Assembly (NCBI GenBank): GCA_026706225.1
Contig: JAPOZE010000595.1
Coordinates: 1 to 7,563, forward strand
Length of the DNA: 7,563 nt
Origin: Acidobacteriota bacterium
GTDB taxonomy: Bacteria > Acidobacteriota > Terriglobia > Versatilivoradales > Versatilivoraceae
Direction of reading: 5' to 3'
The notes under the pieces: model-generated
What the model was told of the DNA's origin: nothing
Seen by the model: only the letters and a program-made list of their open reading frames with translations
The model's database searches: none
Position numbers and translations under genes: made by a program
Shown: piece after piece, positions 1 through 6,538 of the stretch
Layout: each line of letters starts with the position of its first letter
How positions within the stretch are numbered: position 1 is the first letter of the stretch

Positions 1-150
1 ACAAGTGGACGACCATTACACGGATTCTACTGCCATTGTCCTTTTTGTCGAACTTGAGTTGGCGCCCGGGACCGGCTATTCTGGGAAAAATTGGAATTCC
101 GAGTCGTGATCCCACGGCTCGAATGCTGCGACGACGTCACGGGAGGAAGC
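1..150. other. non-coding region; possible tail of an upstream gene
   Basis: No gene can be supported here. The plus-strand frame beginning at base 2 is open from the window edge to a TGA at 107-109 and reads as 35 residues (QVDDHYTDS at its start, GKNWNSES at its end). This could be the C-terminus of a gene entering from the left, but its third-position GC is much lower than in the four real genes, and I recognise no motif. The frame beginning at base 1 closes at 55-57, and the frame beginning at base 3 runs on into the inverted-repeat element. This stretch is less GC-rich than the rest of the window, as expected of intergenic DNA. Confidence 0.2.
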
Positions 151-180
151 CCACCCGGGAGCGCGGGCGTCCCGCCCGCA
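151..180 (+). repeat. left arm of the inverted repeat
   Basis: This 30-base arm has an internal palindrome: GCGGGC at 163-168, loop GTCCC at 169-173, GCCCGC at 174-179. It matches the right arm (333-362) in inverted orientation without mismatch. The match stops at base 151, where the next outer bases differ. Confidence 0.8.
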
Positions 181-332
181 CACGACCTGGCAAGGCTTCG
201 GCCATCTCCTCCATCCGGCTCGACGGGCAACCGCGCCAGGACTCTGCTTCGGCCGGGCCCATGGCGTTCCCGCCGGCAGGGTGGCCGGGCGCCGCATCGC
301 AGGGAAACTGAGCGGCACGCAACGGCGGTGCA

Positions 333-362
333 TGCGGGCGGGACGCCCGCGCTCCCGGGTGG
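333..362 (-). repeat. right arm of the inverted repeat
   Basis: This is the inverted copy of 151-180. Its own hairpin is GCGGGC at 334-339, loop GGGAC at 340-344, GCCCGC at 345-350. A 152-base spacer separates the arms, so pairing between them would make a long cruciform or RNA stem, while each arm can also fold locally. Confidence 0.8.
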
Positions 363-421
363 CCTCCTTACATCGCTCATGCTCCTCGAGGGGGCGCGCG
401 CCGGCTTGCCGGGCCGCAGCC

Positions 422-436
422 CTGCCGATGCGGCAG
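422..436. repeat. small perfect hairpin, six-base stem
   Basis: CTGCCG at 422-427 and CGGCAG at 431-436 are perfectly complementary around the three-base loop ATG. No T-run follows, so it is not an intrinsic terminator as it stands. It lies between the 30-base inverted repeat and the 10-base tandem repeat, in DNA that appears to be made of repeats. Confidence 0.4.
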
Positions 437-446
437 AGCCGTCACG

Positions 447-476
447 CTTGGTGGTCCTTCGTGTCACTTCGTGGAT
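447..476. repeat. three tandem 10-base units, consensus CTTCGTG plus three variable bases
   Basis: Three units start exactly ten bases apart at 447, 457 and 467. The second and third share the heptamer CTTCGTG; the first has CTTGGTG. The run continues into GGATCACTC before the T-rich stretch ahead of the hydrolase start. Runs of TTCGTG-type units are a familiar dispersed intergenic repeat in many GC-rich environmental genomes (general knowledge, not checked here). The period is close to one DNA helical turn, which would place the units on one face of the helix. No function is assigned. Confidence 0.6.
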
Positions 477-489
477 CACTCTTTTTTCG

Positions 490-504
490 TTTGTTTCAAA
501 CAAA
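490..504. repeat. AT-rich palindrome abutting the hydrolase start region
   Basis: TTTGTTT at 490-496 and AAACAAA at 498-504 are perfectly complementary around a single C. The palindrome ends one base before the ATG at 506 and 19 bases before the ATG at 524. It could be an operator or part of the adjoining repeat. If translation began at 506, this sequence would occupy the space where a Shine-Dalgarno site is expected, which is one argument for the start at 524. Confidence 0.45.
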
Positions 505-523
505 AATGCTTGGAACAACGCGG

Positions 524-2872
524 ATGCGAATCTTTCTGCTCGGACTGATTTTTCCGGTTCTTTTCCTGCCCCCGGTCTCGTTCGGGCAACCCGGACGCCT
601 TCCCGGCACCGGCGAGCTGACCTGGGAGGGCGATCTGTCGGCTCGCATGGTGGCCGGGATCGACCGTTTCCTGATGCGGCGCCTGGAGGCGGCCCCTGAT
701 GGTCGAGCGGCCTTCTGGAACAGAGACTTCTCCTCCGAGGCCGACTATGCCCGGTCGGTGGAGGCCAACCGGGAGCGTTTCCGCAAGATCATCGGAGTGG
801 TCGACCGCAGGGCCCCGCCCCGGCTGGAGTTTCTCTCCGCCGCGGCAGGGGTGCCCCTGGCCCGCAGCGACTCGGTAACGGTCCGGCGCGTCCGTTGGGG
901 CGTCCTGGGGGGGCTGAAGGGCGAGGGGCTGCTGCTCAGCCCCGGAAAACGGCCCCCAATCGCCCGGGTGATCGCCCTGCCGGATGCCGACGTAACCCCG
1001 CAACAACTGGTGGGTCTGCAGCCGGGAGTTCGGCCCGAGGACCGGTTTGCCCTTCGCCTGGCGGAATCCGGCTGCCTGGTGATCGTGCCGGCCCTGGTGG
1101 ACCGCGGCAGCCGGTTTTCGGGCAACCCGGCTCTCGAGCCCGCCGCCCGCGCCATGACCAACATGACTCACCGGGAATGGCTCTACCGCATGGCCTATCC
1201 CCTGGGACGCCACCTCATCGGATACGAAGTTCAGAAGGTCCTGGCCCTGGTGGACTGGCTGGAGTCGAGATCCTCGCCGGGCGCCGGGATCGGCCTGGCC
1301 GGGCACGGCGAGGGTGGACTGATTGCTCTCCATGCCGCTGCCGCGGACCCGAGAATCGACACCTGCCTGGTGAGCGGCTATTTCTCGGCTCGAGAGCGGG
1401 TGTGGCAGGAGCCGATCTACCGCAACGTCTGGGCGCTGCTGACCGAGTTCGGAGATGCCGAAATCGGGAGCCTGGTGCTGCCGCGCACCCTGGTGATCGA
1501 GCACTCGCAGGCCCCTCGGGTCGACGGTCCCCCTCCCCCTGTAGAGGGCCGCAGGTCGGTGGCTGCTCCCGGCAGGATCGAGACTCCATCGGCCGAGCGG
1601 GTGATCTCCGAGTTCAAGCGGCTCCAGCAGTGGGCGGCGGCCTTCCCCGGCGCAGCCGGGGCCCGGGTCCGGCTGGCGCCCCCGGACCCGCGGGCCGGCA
1701 CGGTTCCCGCGGGGTCTGAGGCGGGACTGCAGGGACTGCTGGAGCCCCTGGCGGAGGGGGCGGTGGTCGCGGCAGTTCCGGGTGCGGCTCCGAAGCGCAC
1801 GGGGAAAGGGCCCGATGGGGTCGAACAACAGCGCCGCCTGGTCCGCGGCATCCAGGGGGCGCTTCAGGACCTGCTGAGAGTTTCGGACCGCCTCCGGGAC
1901 CAGCGCTACCTGAGACGGGCCAGCCGGGAGTCGGCCGAGGCCTTCACCCGCGAGACGACCCGCTGGCGCTCCACCTTCCGGAAGGAGGTCCTGGGACACA
2001 TCGAGGACCCCATGGTCGCAACCAACCCGCGTTCACGCCGCTGGCGGGAGACCGAAAAGTGGACGGGGTACGAGGTGGTGCTGGACGTCTGGCCCGATGT
2101 CTTTGCCTGGGGCATCCTGCTGGTCCCCAAGGATCTTGAACCCGGGGAACGCCGCCCGGTGGTGGTGGCTCAGCACGGTCTGGAGGGGCTTCCCCGGGAC
2201 GTGATCCGGACCGACGTTGCCGATTTTCGCTACTATCGGGCTTTCGCTGCCCGCTTGGCCGAGCAGGGTTTCATCGTCTTCGCCCCCCACAACCCTTACC
2301 GGGGAGGAGACCGCTTCCGGGTGCTGCAGCGCAAGGCCAATCCCCTCAAGCTTTCCCTCTATTCCTTCATCGTGGGCCAGCACCGCCGGATCCTGGACTG
2401 GCTGAAGACCCTTCCCTGGGTGGACGGTGATCGGATCGGCTTTTACGGCCTCAGCTACGGCGGCAAGACCGCCATGCGAGTCCCGGCGGTTCTGGAGGAC
2501 TACGCCCTCTCCATCTGCTCCGGGGATTTCAACCAGTGGCTCTGGAAGAACCTGACCGTGGAGTGGCCCAACAGCTACATGTTCACCGGAGAGTACGAAA
2601 TGCCGGAGTTCGGCCTGGGCACGAGCTTCAACTACGCCGAGATGGCCTACCTGATCTTCCCCCGTCCCTTCATGGTGGAGCGCGGCCATCGGGACGGCGT
2701 GGGGCTGGACGAGTGGGTGGCCCACGAATACGCCAAGGTCCGGCGTCTCTACACGGAACTGGGCCTGGGCAGCCGCACCGAGATCGAATGGTTCGAAGGC
2801 GAACACCAGATCCACGGGGAAGGGACCTTCCGCTTTCTGCGCAAACACCTCGACTGGAATCCGCCGCGCTGA
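524..2872 (+). CDS. exported two-domain alpha/beta hydrolase (dienelactone hydrolase/acetyl esterase-like), N-terminal domain lacking the nucleophile
   Basis: The 782-residue product has a signal peptide (MRIFLLGLIFPVLF core, likely cut after SFG at residue 21). The C-terminal domain (about 515-782) is a recognisable alpha/beta hydrolase: strand VVVAQHGLEG, nucleophile elbow GFYGLSYGG with Ser644, and a terminal GEHQIHGEGTFRFL with the probable catalytic His761 or His764. The acid is unproven; the Asp of ERGHRDG is a candidate. The N-terminal half has a second hydrolase-like fold, including GYEVQKVLALVDWLE, but its elbow reads GHGEGG with Gly262 at the serine position, so it is probably non-catalytic. 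A Pro/Gly/Ala-rich linker (about 376-403) and a charged helical segment (about 433-490) join the halves. The likely activity is hydrolysis of an ester, perhaps on carbohydrate, but the substrate is unknown. I chose ATG 524 because GGA lies nine bases upstream and the signal peptide starts there; ATG 506 adds six residues. The frame stays open upstream to 281, but only through repeats. Confidence 0.85.
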   Translation: MRIFLLGLIFPVLFLPPVSFGQPGRLPGTGELTWEGDLSARMVAGIDRFLMRRLEAAPDGRAAFWNRDFSSEADYARSVEANRERFRKIIGVVDRRAPPRLEFLSAAAGVPLARSDSVTVRRVRWGVLGGLKGEGLLLSPGKRPPIARVIALPDADVTPQQLVGLQPGVRPEDRFALRLAESGCLVIVPALVDRGSRFSGNPALEPAARAMTNMTHREWLYRMAYPLGRHLIGYEVQKVLALVDWLESRSSPGAGIGLAGHGEGGLIALHAAAADPRIDTCLVSGYFSARERVWQEPIYRNVWALLTEFGDAEIGSLVLPRTLVIEHSQAPRVDGPPPPVEGRRSVAAPGRIETPSAERVISEFKRLQQWAAAFPGAAGARVRLAPPDPRAGTVPAGSEAGLQGLLEPLAEGAVVAAVPGAAPKRTGKGPDGVEQQRRLVRGIQGALQDLLRVSDRLRDQRYLRRASRESAEAFTRETTRWRSTFRKEVLGHIEDPMVATNPRSRRWRETEKWTGYEVVLDVWPDVFAWGILLVPKDLEPGERRPVVVAQHGLEGLPRDVIRTDVADFRYYRAFAARLAEQGFIVFAPHNPYRGGDRFRVLQRKANPLKLSLYSFIVGQHRRILDWLKTLPWVDGDRIGFYGLSYGGKTAMRVPAVLEDYALSICSGDFNQWLWKNLTVEWPNSYMFTGEYEMPEFGLGTSFNYAEMAYLIFPRPFMVERGHRDGVGLDEWVAHEYAKVRRLYTELGLGSRTEIEWFEGEHQIHGEGTFRFLRKHLDWNPPR

Positions 2873-3021
2873 CGGCTGGCGCTTCGCGTAGTCCGCCCGC
2901 CACGGCGGGGGCCGGACTTGCCGGAGGTATTTTGGCGGGTGTTCGGTTTTACGGTTACAATGGTTTCAATCAGCCGATCAATCCCCGGTCGTTTCGATTC
3001 GTTCTCGATGAGAGGTATGGA
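2873..3021 (+). promoter_or_regulatory. intergenic region with sigma70-like promoter for the tldD-like operon
   Basis: A -35-like TTGGCG at 2932-2937 and a -10-like TACAAT at 2956-2961 (five of six to TATAAT) are 18 bases apart. This predicts transcription from about 2968 and a leader of roughly 54 bases. The leader is AT-richer than the surrounding genes. A purine-rich GAGAGG at 3010-3015 sits six bases before the ATG at 3022 and is a good ribosome binding site. Upstream, 2891-2917 can fold into an imperfect hairpin (GTCCG and CCCGCC pairing with GGCGGG and CGGAC, three bases bulged) without a following T-run; it may slow or end transcription of the hydrolase but is not a classical terminator. 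Confidence 0.5.
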
Positions 3022-4716
3022 ATGAGATTACTCCACCGAGGCCTCCTCTTTCCAACCCTGCTGGCGGCGGTTGCCACGCTGGCTGCCCATCCGGCACAGG
3101 GCGCCACTCCGGTGCTGGAAGCCATGAAGCAGGAATTGCAACGCTCCGTGGACACGCTCTCGAAGCAGCCGACGCCGCTTTACTATCTCAGCTACGAGAT
3201 CACCGAGAGCGTTCGGGTGTCGTTGGCGGCGTCGTTCGGTCATTTTTCGGGGAGCTCGCGGGGGCGACAACGCCTGGCCGACATCGACCTGAGGGTGGGC
3301 AGCTACGACCTCGACAACACCCATACCATCCGTGGACGCTTCGGCCGCTTTTCCCAGCGCCTTGGCCGCGGGGGAGTCGAGGTGCCCGTGGATGACGTCC
3401 AGGCGCTTCGAAGCATCCTCTGGCACCAAACGGACAAGAAGTACAAGCAAGCCGTGGAGCGCCTGGCAAAGGTCAGGGCCGATGTCAAGATCAAGGTCGA
3501 AGAAGAGGACCAGGCGGGAGATTTTACGGCCGAGAAACCCGAGAAGCTGGTGGAGGAGTCGATTCCGCTCGCCATGGACCAGGCGTTGTGGAAGGAAAAG
3601 CTGGAAAAATACACGGCGCCCTTTTCTCGATCGGCTCACATTTATTCGGCAAACGCCAGAGTTTCGGCCAACGTGGAGACACGATGGTACGTGAACAGCG
3701 AGGGGACCGAGATCCGGACGTCGCAGCCCTACTATCGACTGTTCATTTCCGCTCTCACCAAGGCCGACGACGGGATGGAGCTGCCGCGCTACGAGTCGTT
3801 CTTTTCCTTCACCCCCGGGGGGCTTCCCGACGACGACTCGATCCTGAAGGTGGTCGAGGAGATGGTGCAGGACCTTGAAGCGCTCAGGGCGGCTCCCGTG
3901 GTCGATCCCTACACCGGTCCCGCCATCCTCTCCGGTCGCGCCAGTGCCGTGTTCTTCCACGAGATCCTCGGGCACCGGGTGGAAGGACACCGCCAGAAGG
4001 AGGAGGATGACGCCCAGACCTTCAAGAAGATGGTCAACCGGAAGGTGCTGCCCGAGATCTTCTCGGTCGTCTTCGATCCTACGGTGAAGCGCATCGAGTC
4101 GATGGACCTGGTCGGCTCCTACCGTTTCGACAACCAGGGCGTGAAGGCGCAGAGGGTCGCTGTCATCGAGAACGGCGTCCTGAAGAACTTCCTGATGTCG
4201 CGGACACCGGTCGAGGGGTTTTCCCGCTCGAACGGACACGGCCGCAAGCAGGCGGGACTGTCGCCGGTGGCGCGCCAGTCCAATCTGTTCGTCGAGGTGA
4301 GCAAGCCGCAGTCCAGCCAGGAGCTTGAGGGACTCCTGGTCGACCTGGTGAAAAAGGCCGGCAAGTCCTTTGGACTCTACTTCGAAGACGTCCAGGGGGG
4401 ATTTACCAGCACGGGAAGGAGCAGGCCCAATGCCTTCAACGTCCTGCCGGTCATGGTCTATCGAATCCATGCCGACGGCCGCAAGGAGCTGGTGCGTGGC
4501 GTGGACCTCATCGGCACCCCCCTGACCACCTTCAGCAAGATCACCGCTGCCGACAATCGCCTGGGAGCCTTTAACGGCATCTGCGGCGCCGAGTCCGGGG
4601 GAGTCCCGGTGGCCGGGGTCTCGCCGGCGGTCCTGGTTTCGCAGATCGAGGTCCAGAAAAAGATGAAATCCCAGGAGCGGGGGCCCATCCTTCCCGCTCC
4701 ATGGGATTTGCCGTAA
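3022..4716 (+). CDS. exported TldD-type zinc metallopeptidase, catalytic subunit
   Basis: The 564-residue product belongs to the TldD/PmbA family (peptidase family U62). Known cytosolic members pair as TldD-TldE to degrade small or modified peptides. The zinc-peptidase motif HExxxH is intact as His313-Glu314-Ile-Leu-Gly-His318, followed by RVEGH. The C-terminal NGICGAESGGVPV places Cys521 where E. coli TldD has its Cys zinc ligand (GMCGKEG), so all expected metal ligands are present. Other family features are VNSEGT, a Gly/Asp-rich DLVGSYRFDNQG block and SNGHGR. Unlike classical TldD, it starts with a signal peptide (hydrophobic residues 8-22, likely cut after AQG at 27), so it probably acts in the periplasm. 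ATG 3022 has GAGAGG six bases upstream; the frame is open back to 2536, but that part overlaps the hydrolase gene. Its inactive-looking paralogue follows 31 bases downstream. The substrate is unknown. Confidence 0.9.
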   Translation: MRLLHRGLLFPTLLAAVATLAAHPAQGATPVLEAMKQELQRSVDTLSKQPTPLYYLSYEITESVRVSLAASFGHFSGSSRGRQRLADIDLRVGSYDLDNTHTIRGRFGRFSQRLGRGGVEVPVDDVQALRSILWHQTDKKYKQAVERLAKVRADVKIKVEEEDQAGDFTAEKPEKLVEESIPLAMDQALWKEKLEKYTAPFSRSAHIYSANARVSANVETRWYVNSEGTEIRTSQPYYRLFISALTKADDGMELPRYESFFSFTPGGLPDDDSILKVVEEMVQDLEALRAAPVVDPYTGPAILSGRASAVFFHEILGHRVEGHRQKEEDDAQTFKKMVNRKVLPEIFSVVFDPTVKRIESMDLVGSYRFDNQGVKAQRVAVIENGVLKNFLMSRTPVEGFSRSNGHGRKQAGLSPVARQSNLFVEVSKPQSSQELEGLLVDLVKKAGKSFGLYFEDVQGGFTSTGRSRPNAFNVLPVMVYRIHADGRKELVRGVDLIGTPLTTFSKITAADNRLGAFNGICGAESGGVPVAGVSPAVLVSQIEVQKKMKSQERGPILPAPWDLP

Positions 4717-4734
4717 CCTCCGTAGCCCGCGTTC

Positions 4735-4740
4735 GAGGAG
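4735..4740 (+). promoter_or_regulatory. ribosome binding site of the second TldD-family gene
   Basis: GAGGAG at 4735-4740 ends seven bases before the ATG at 4748. It fixes that start and shows the second gene is translated independently within a 31-base intergenic gap that has no clear terminator. Confidence 0.7.
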
Positions 4741-4747
4741 CAAGGTC

Positions 4748-6520
4748 ATGAAAGGCATCTCCGTCTGTATGCTCTCGTTCATCCTTCTGCTGGCAGGATC
4801 TCCGATCGAGGCCCGGGAAAGCGTCCTCATGAAGGCATTGAAGGATGAGTTGACGCGAACCATGGAGAAGTTGCAGCTCGAAGGCATGCAGAAACCCTAC
4901 TTCGTCGCCTACTGGGTTCATGAGACGCGGACCCTGGCGGTTGCAGCCAGCCTTGGGGGATTGCTCAACCGTGGCGAGAGCTCTGCCAACCGCGTCCTGT
5001 CGGTGGAGGTGAGGGTCGGGGACCACAATCTCGACAACACCAGGTTTCTCGACATGTCCGGGGGGTTTGGACCCGGTTTCGGCTCGATACGCGGCCTGCC
5101 GCTCGCCGACGACACCAAGGAATTGCGAAGGCAGATCTGGCTGGCCACCGACAGCGCCTACAAGCAGGCTCTGGATCAGTTCGCCAAGAAACGGGCGGTG
5201 CTTCAAAACAAGACCCGCGTCGAGGAGGTTCCGGACTTCAGCGTGGAGAAACCCTATCGGTTCACCGACGACAGCGACGCCGGACAGTTGCCGGATGCGG
5301 TCCGCGTGGAAGAACTGGTGACGGATCTTTCGGCTGTTTTCAAAGGGATGCCGGACATCTTCAGTTCCAACCTGCAGGCCAACCTCCGACTGGGGACGAC
5401 CACCTACGTCAACAGCGAAGGATCCTCATTTACCCGGAGATCGCCTGGGGTCTCCGTTCGTGCTCTGGCCGGCACCCAGGCGGTGGATGGCACGGAACTG
5501 GAGGACTTTGTCGCAGCCTATGGTCGCCGGTGGGAGGATCTGCCCGACCGCGAGGAATTGGCAGGACGGGTCCGGGCTATGGCCGAACGGCTGGTTCAAC
5601 GCCGAAAGGCCGAATTCGTCGACCGCTACAACGGTCCGGTTCTGTTTGAGGGACAGGCCGCGGCAGAACTGGTGAACCAGGTTCTGGTGCCCAAACTGCT
5701 TGCCCTACCGACTCCCGTGACGGACGGTCCCCGGTTTCTCTCTTTCGGGAGACTCGGAGCCGGGCCGAACAACCCGTTTCTGGACAAGTTGGGCGCCCGC
5801 GTGCTGCCGAGGTTTCTCAGCCTCATTGACGATCCGACGGTGGAGACCCATGGCCGGGTTTCCCTGCTGGGCGGGTACAAGGTGGACAACGACGGTGTGC
5901 CGGCCGGCGAGACCCGGGTGGTGGAGCGGGGTATCCTGAAGACCCTGCTGGCGACCCGCAGTCCGGTCGCAGGCGTGTTGAACAGCACCGGCAACCGGAG
6001 GAGCGCGGGTCCGGCTCCCTCCAATCTCTTCGTGGTTCCACGGAATGGTATGAGCCAGGAGGAAATGAAGGAGGAACTGCTTTCCCTGGTCCAGGAACGG
6101 GGACTGGACTTCGGGATCGTGGTGCGCCGTCTCGGGAACCCGCAAATGACGCTGTCGCGGGAGCGGCGGTTCGCGTTCCTGCTGCCGGAAGAGCCCGGAA
6201 GATCGAACCTCGAGCCGGCGACCCTGGCCTACAAGCTCTTCCCGGACGGCCGGGAGGAGTTGATTCGAAAGGCCGAGCTTTTGGGGCTCAGCGAGGGCAG
6301 CTTCCGGGAAATCGTGGCCGCCTCGGAAACTCTGACCGCCTACCACACAACCTATCGACCCCAAGTGAGGTTTACCTTGTCTTCACTGTTCTTTCCGGGT
6401 TCGGGTACGACGTCATCCCCGCTGGTATCTCTGGTCGTGCCCCAGCTTCTTTTCGAGGATGTCACCCTGAAGAGACCCGCGGGAGATGTCCCCCACCTGC
6501 CCTTGATCGCCCATCCCTGA
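4748..6520 (+). CDS. exported TldE/PmbA-like protein, zinc site lost, probable non-catalytic partner
   Basis: The 590-residue product is collinear with the preceding TldD-like protein from end to end. Shared blocks include VG..LDNT, YVNSEG, DDPTVE against FDPTVK, and GGYKVDNDGV...GILKTLLATRSPV against GSYRFDNQGV...GVLKNFLMSRTPV. At the active site it reads Asn310-Gln311-Val-Leu-Val-Pro315 in place of HEILGH, and Tyr536 lies where the other protein has Cys521, so the zinc ligands and the catalytic Glu are all gone. TldE/PmbA likewise lacks the zinc site and serves as partner to TldD, so a heteromer with the upstream product is the natural inference. A signal peptide (hydrophobic 4-17, likely cut after IEA at 22) sends it out of the cytoplasm like its neighbour. 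The extra length is mostly a stretch around LSFGRLGAGPNNPFLDKLGAR. Reading frame and composition look normal, so this is not a decaying gene. Confidence 0.85.
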   Translation: MKGISVCMLSFILLLAGSPIEARESVLMKALKDELTRTMEKLQLEGMQKPYFVAYWVHETRTLAVAASLGGLLNRGESSANRVLSVEVRVGDHNLDNTRFLDMSGGFGPGFGSIRGLPLADDTKELRRQIWLATDSAYKQALDQFAKKRAVLQNKTRVEEVPDFSVEKPYRFTDDSDAGQLPDAVRVEELVTDLSAVFKGMPDIFSSNLQANLRLGTTTYVNSEGSSFTRRSPGVSVRALAGTQAVDGTELEDFVAAYGRRWEDLPDREELAGRVRAMAERLVQRRKAEFVDRYNGPVLFEGQAAAELVNQVLVPKLLALPTPVTDGPRFLSFGRLGAGPNNPFLDKLGARVLPRFLSLIDDPTVETHGRVSLLGGYKVDNDGVPAGETRVVERGILKTLLATRSPVAGVLNSTGNRRSAGPAPSNLFVVPRNGMSQEEMKEELLSLVQERGLDFGIVVRRLGNPQMTLSRERRFAFLLPEEPGRSNLEPATLAYKLFPDGREELIRKAELLGLSEGSFREIVAASETLTAYHTTYRPQVRFTLSSLFFPGSGTTSSPLVSLVVPQLLFEDVTLKRPAGDVPHLPLIAHP

Positions 6521-6525
6521 ACGGC

Positions 6526-6529
6526 AAGG
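6526..6529 (+). promoter_or_regulatory. ribosome binding site of the Tat-signal gene
   Basis: AAGG at 6526-6529 lies nine bases before the ATG at 6539, within an 18-base intergenic gap. The close spacing and the lack of any hairpin suggest that this gene is co-transcribed with the TldD-family pair. Confidence 0.45.
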
Positions 6530-6538
6530 TGCTGTCCC

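Larger units (their letters stand above)
151..362. repeat. 212-base element with 30-base terminal inverted repeats, each a REP-like palindrome
   Basis: Bases 151-180 are the exact reverse complement of 333-362 (30 of 30 by eye). They enclose a 152-base GC-rich core without a credible gene. Each arm also contains its own hairpin: stem GCGGGC, five-base loop, stem GCCCGC, at 163-179 in the left arm and 334-350 in the right. Weaker similarity continues outward on both sides to a CTCGA/TCGAG pair at 118-122 and 386-390, so the ancestral unit may be about 270 bases. Read on the minus strand the arms encode fragments such as SAGVPPA and GGTPALPGG, a signature I associate with GC-rich dispersed repeats spuriously translated in several environmental phyla. 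It resembles a REP doublet (BIME-like) or a small non-autonomous element mobilised in trans. No target-site duplication was established. Confidence 0.75.

Noticed and set aside
118..476. CRISPR array
   Set aside because: The repeats are one inverted pair and a 10-base tandem run. There are no regularly spaced direct repeats with unique spacers and no cas genes.
1..505. tRNA, small RNA or riboswitch in the leader region
   Set aside because: I found no cloverleaf or known riboswitch core. The foldable segments are explained by the inverted repeats.
27..699. Several open frames on both strands through the repeat block, including 27-518 minus and 91-699 plus
   Set aside because: Their translations are Arg/Ala/Gly/Pro-rich products of the inverted repeats and run into the hydrolase gene in another frame. 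No domain or start signal supports them.
476..1999. Long minus-strand open frame of 507 codons opposite the hydrolase
   Set aside because: It lies fully antisense to a gene with clear signal peptide and hydrolase motifs, has no recognisable domain, and long open antisense frames are expected at this GC content.
2033..2848. Minus-strand open frame of 271 codons
   Set aside because: It is antisense to the catalytic domain of the hydrolase, with no motif and no ribosome binding site of note.
2891..2917. Hairpin after the hydrolase as an intrinsic terminator
   Set aside because: The stem is imperfect with a three-base bulge and a very tight loop, and no T-run follows. It is mentioned only as a weak structure.
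3028..4887. Minus-strand open frame of 619 codons opposite the TldD-like gene
   Set aside because: The plus strand carries HEILGH, VNSEGT and NGICG motifs. The antisense product is a low-complexity His/Leu/Asp/Arg-rich shadow.
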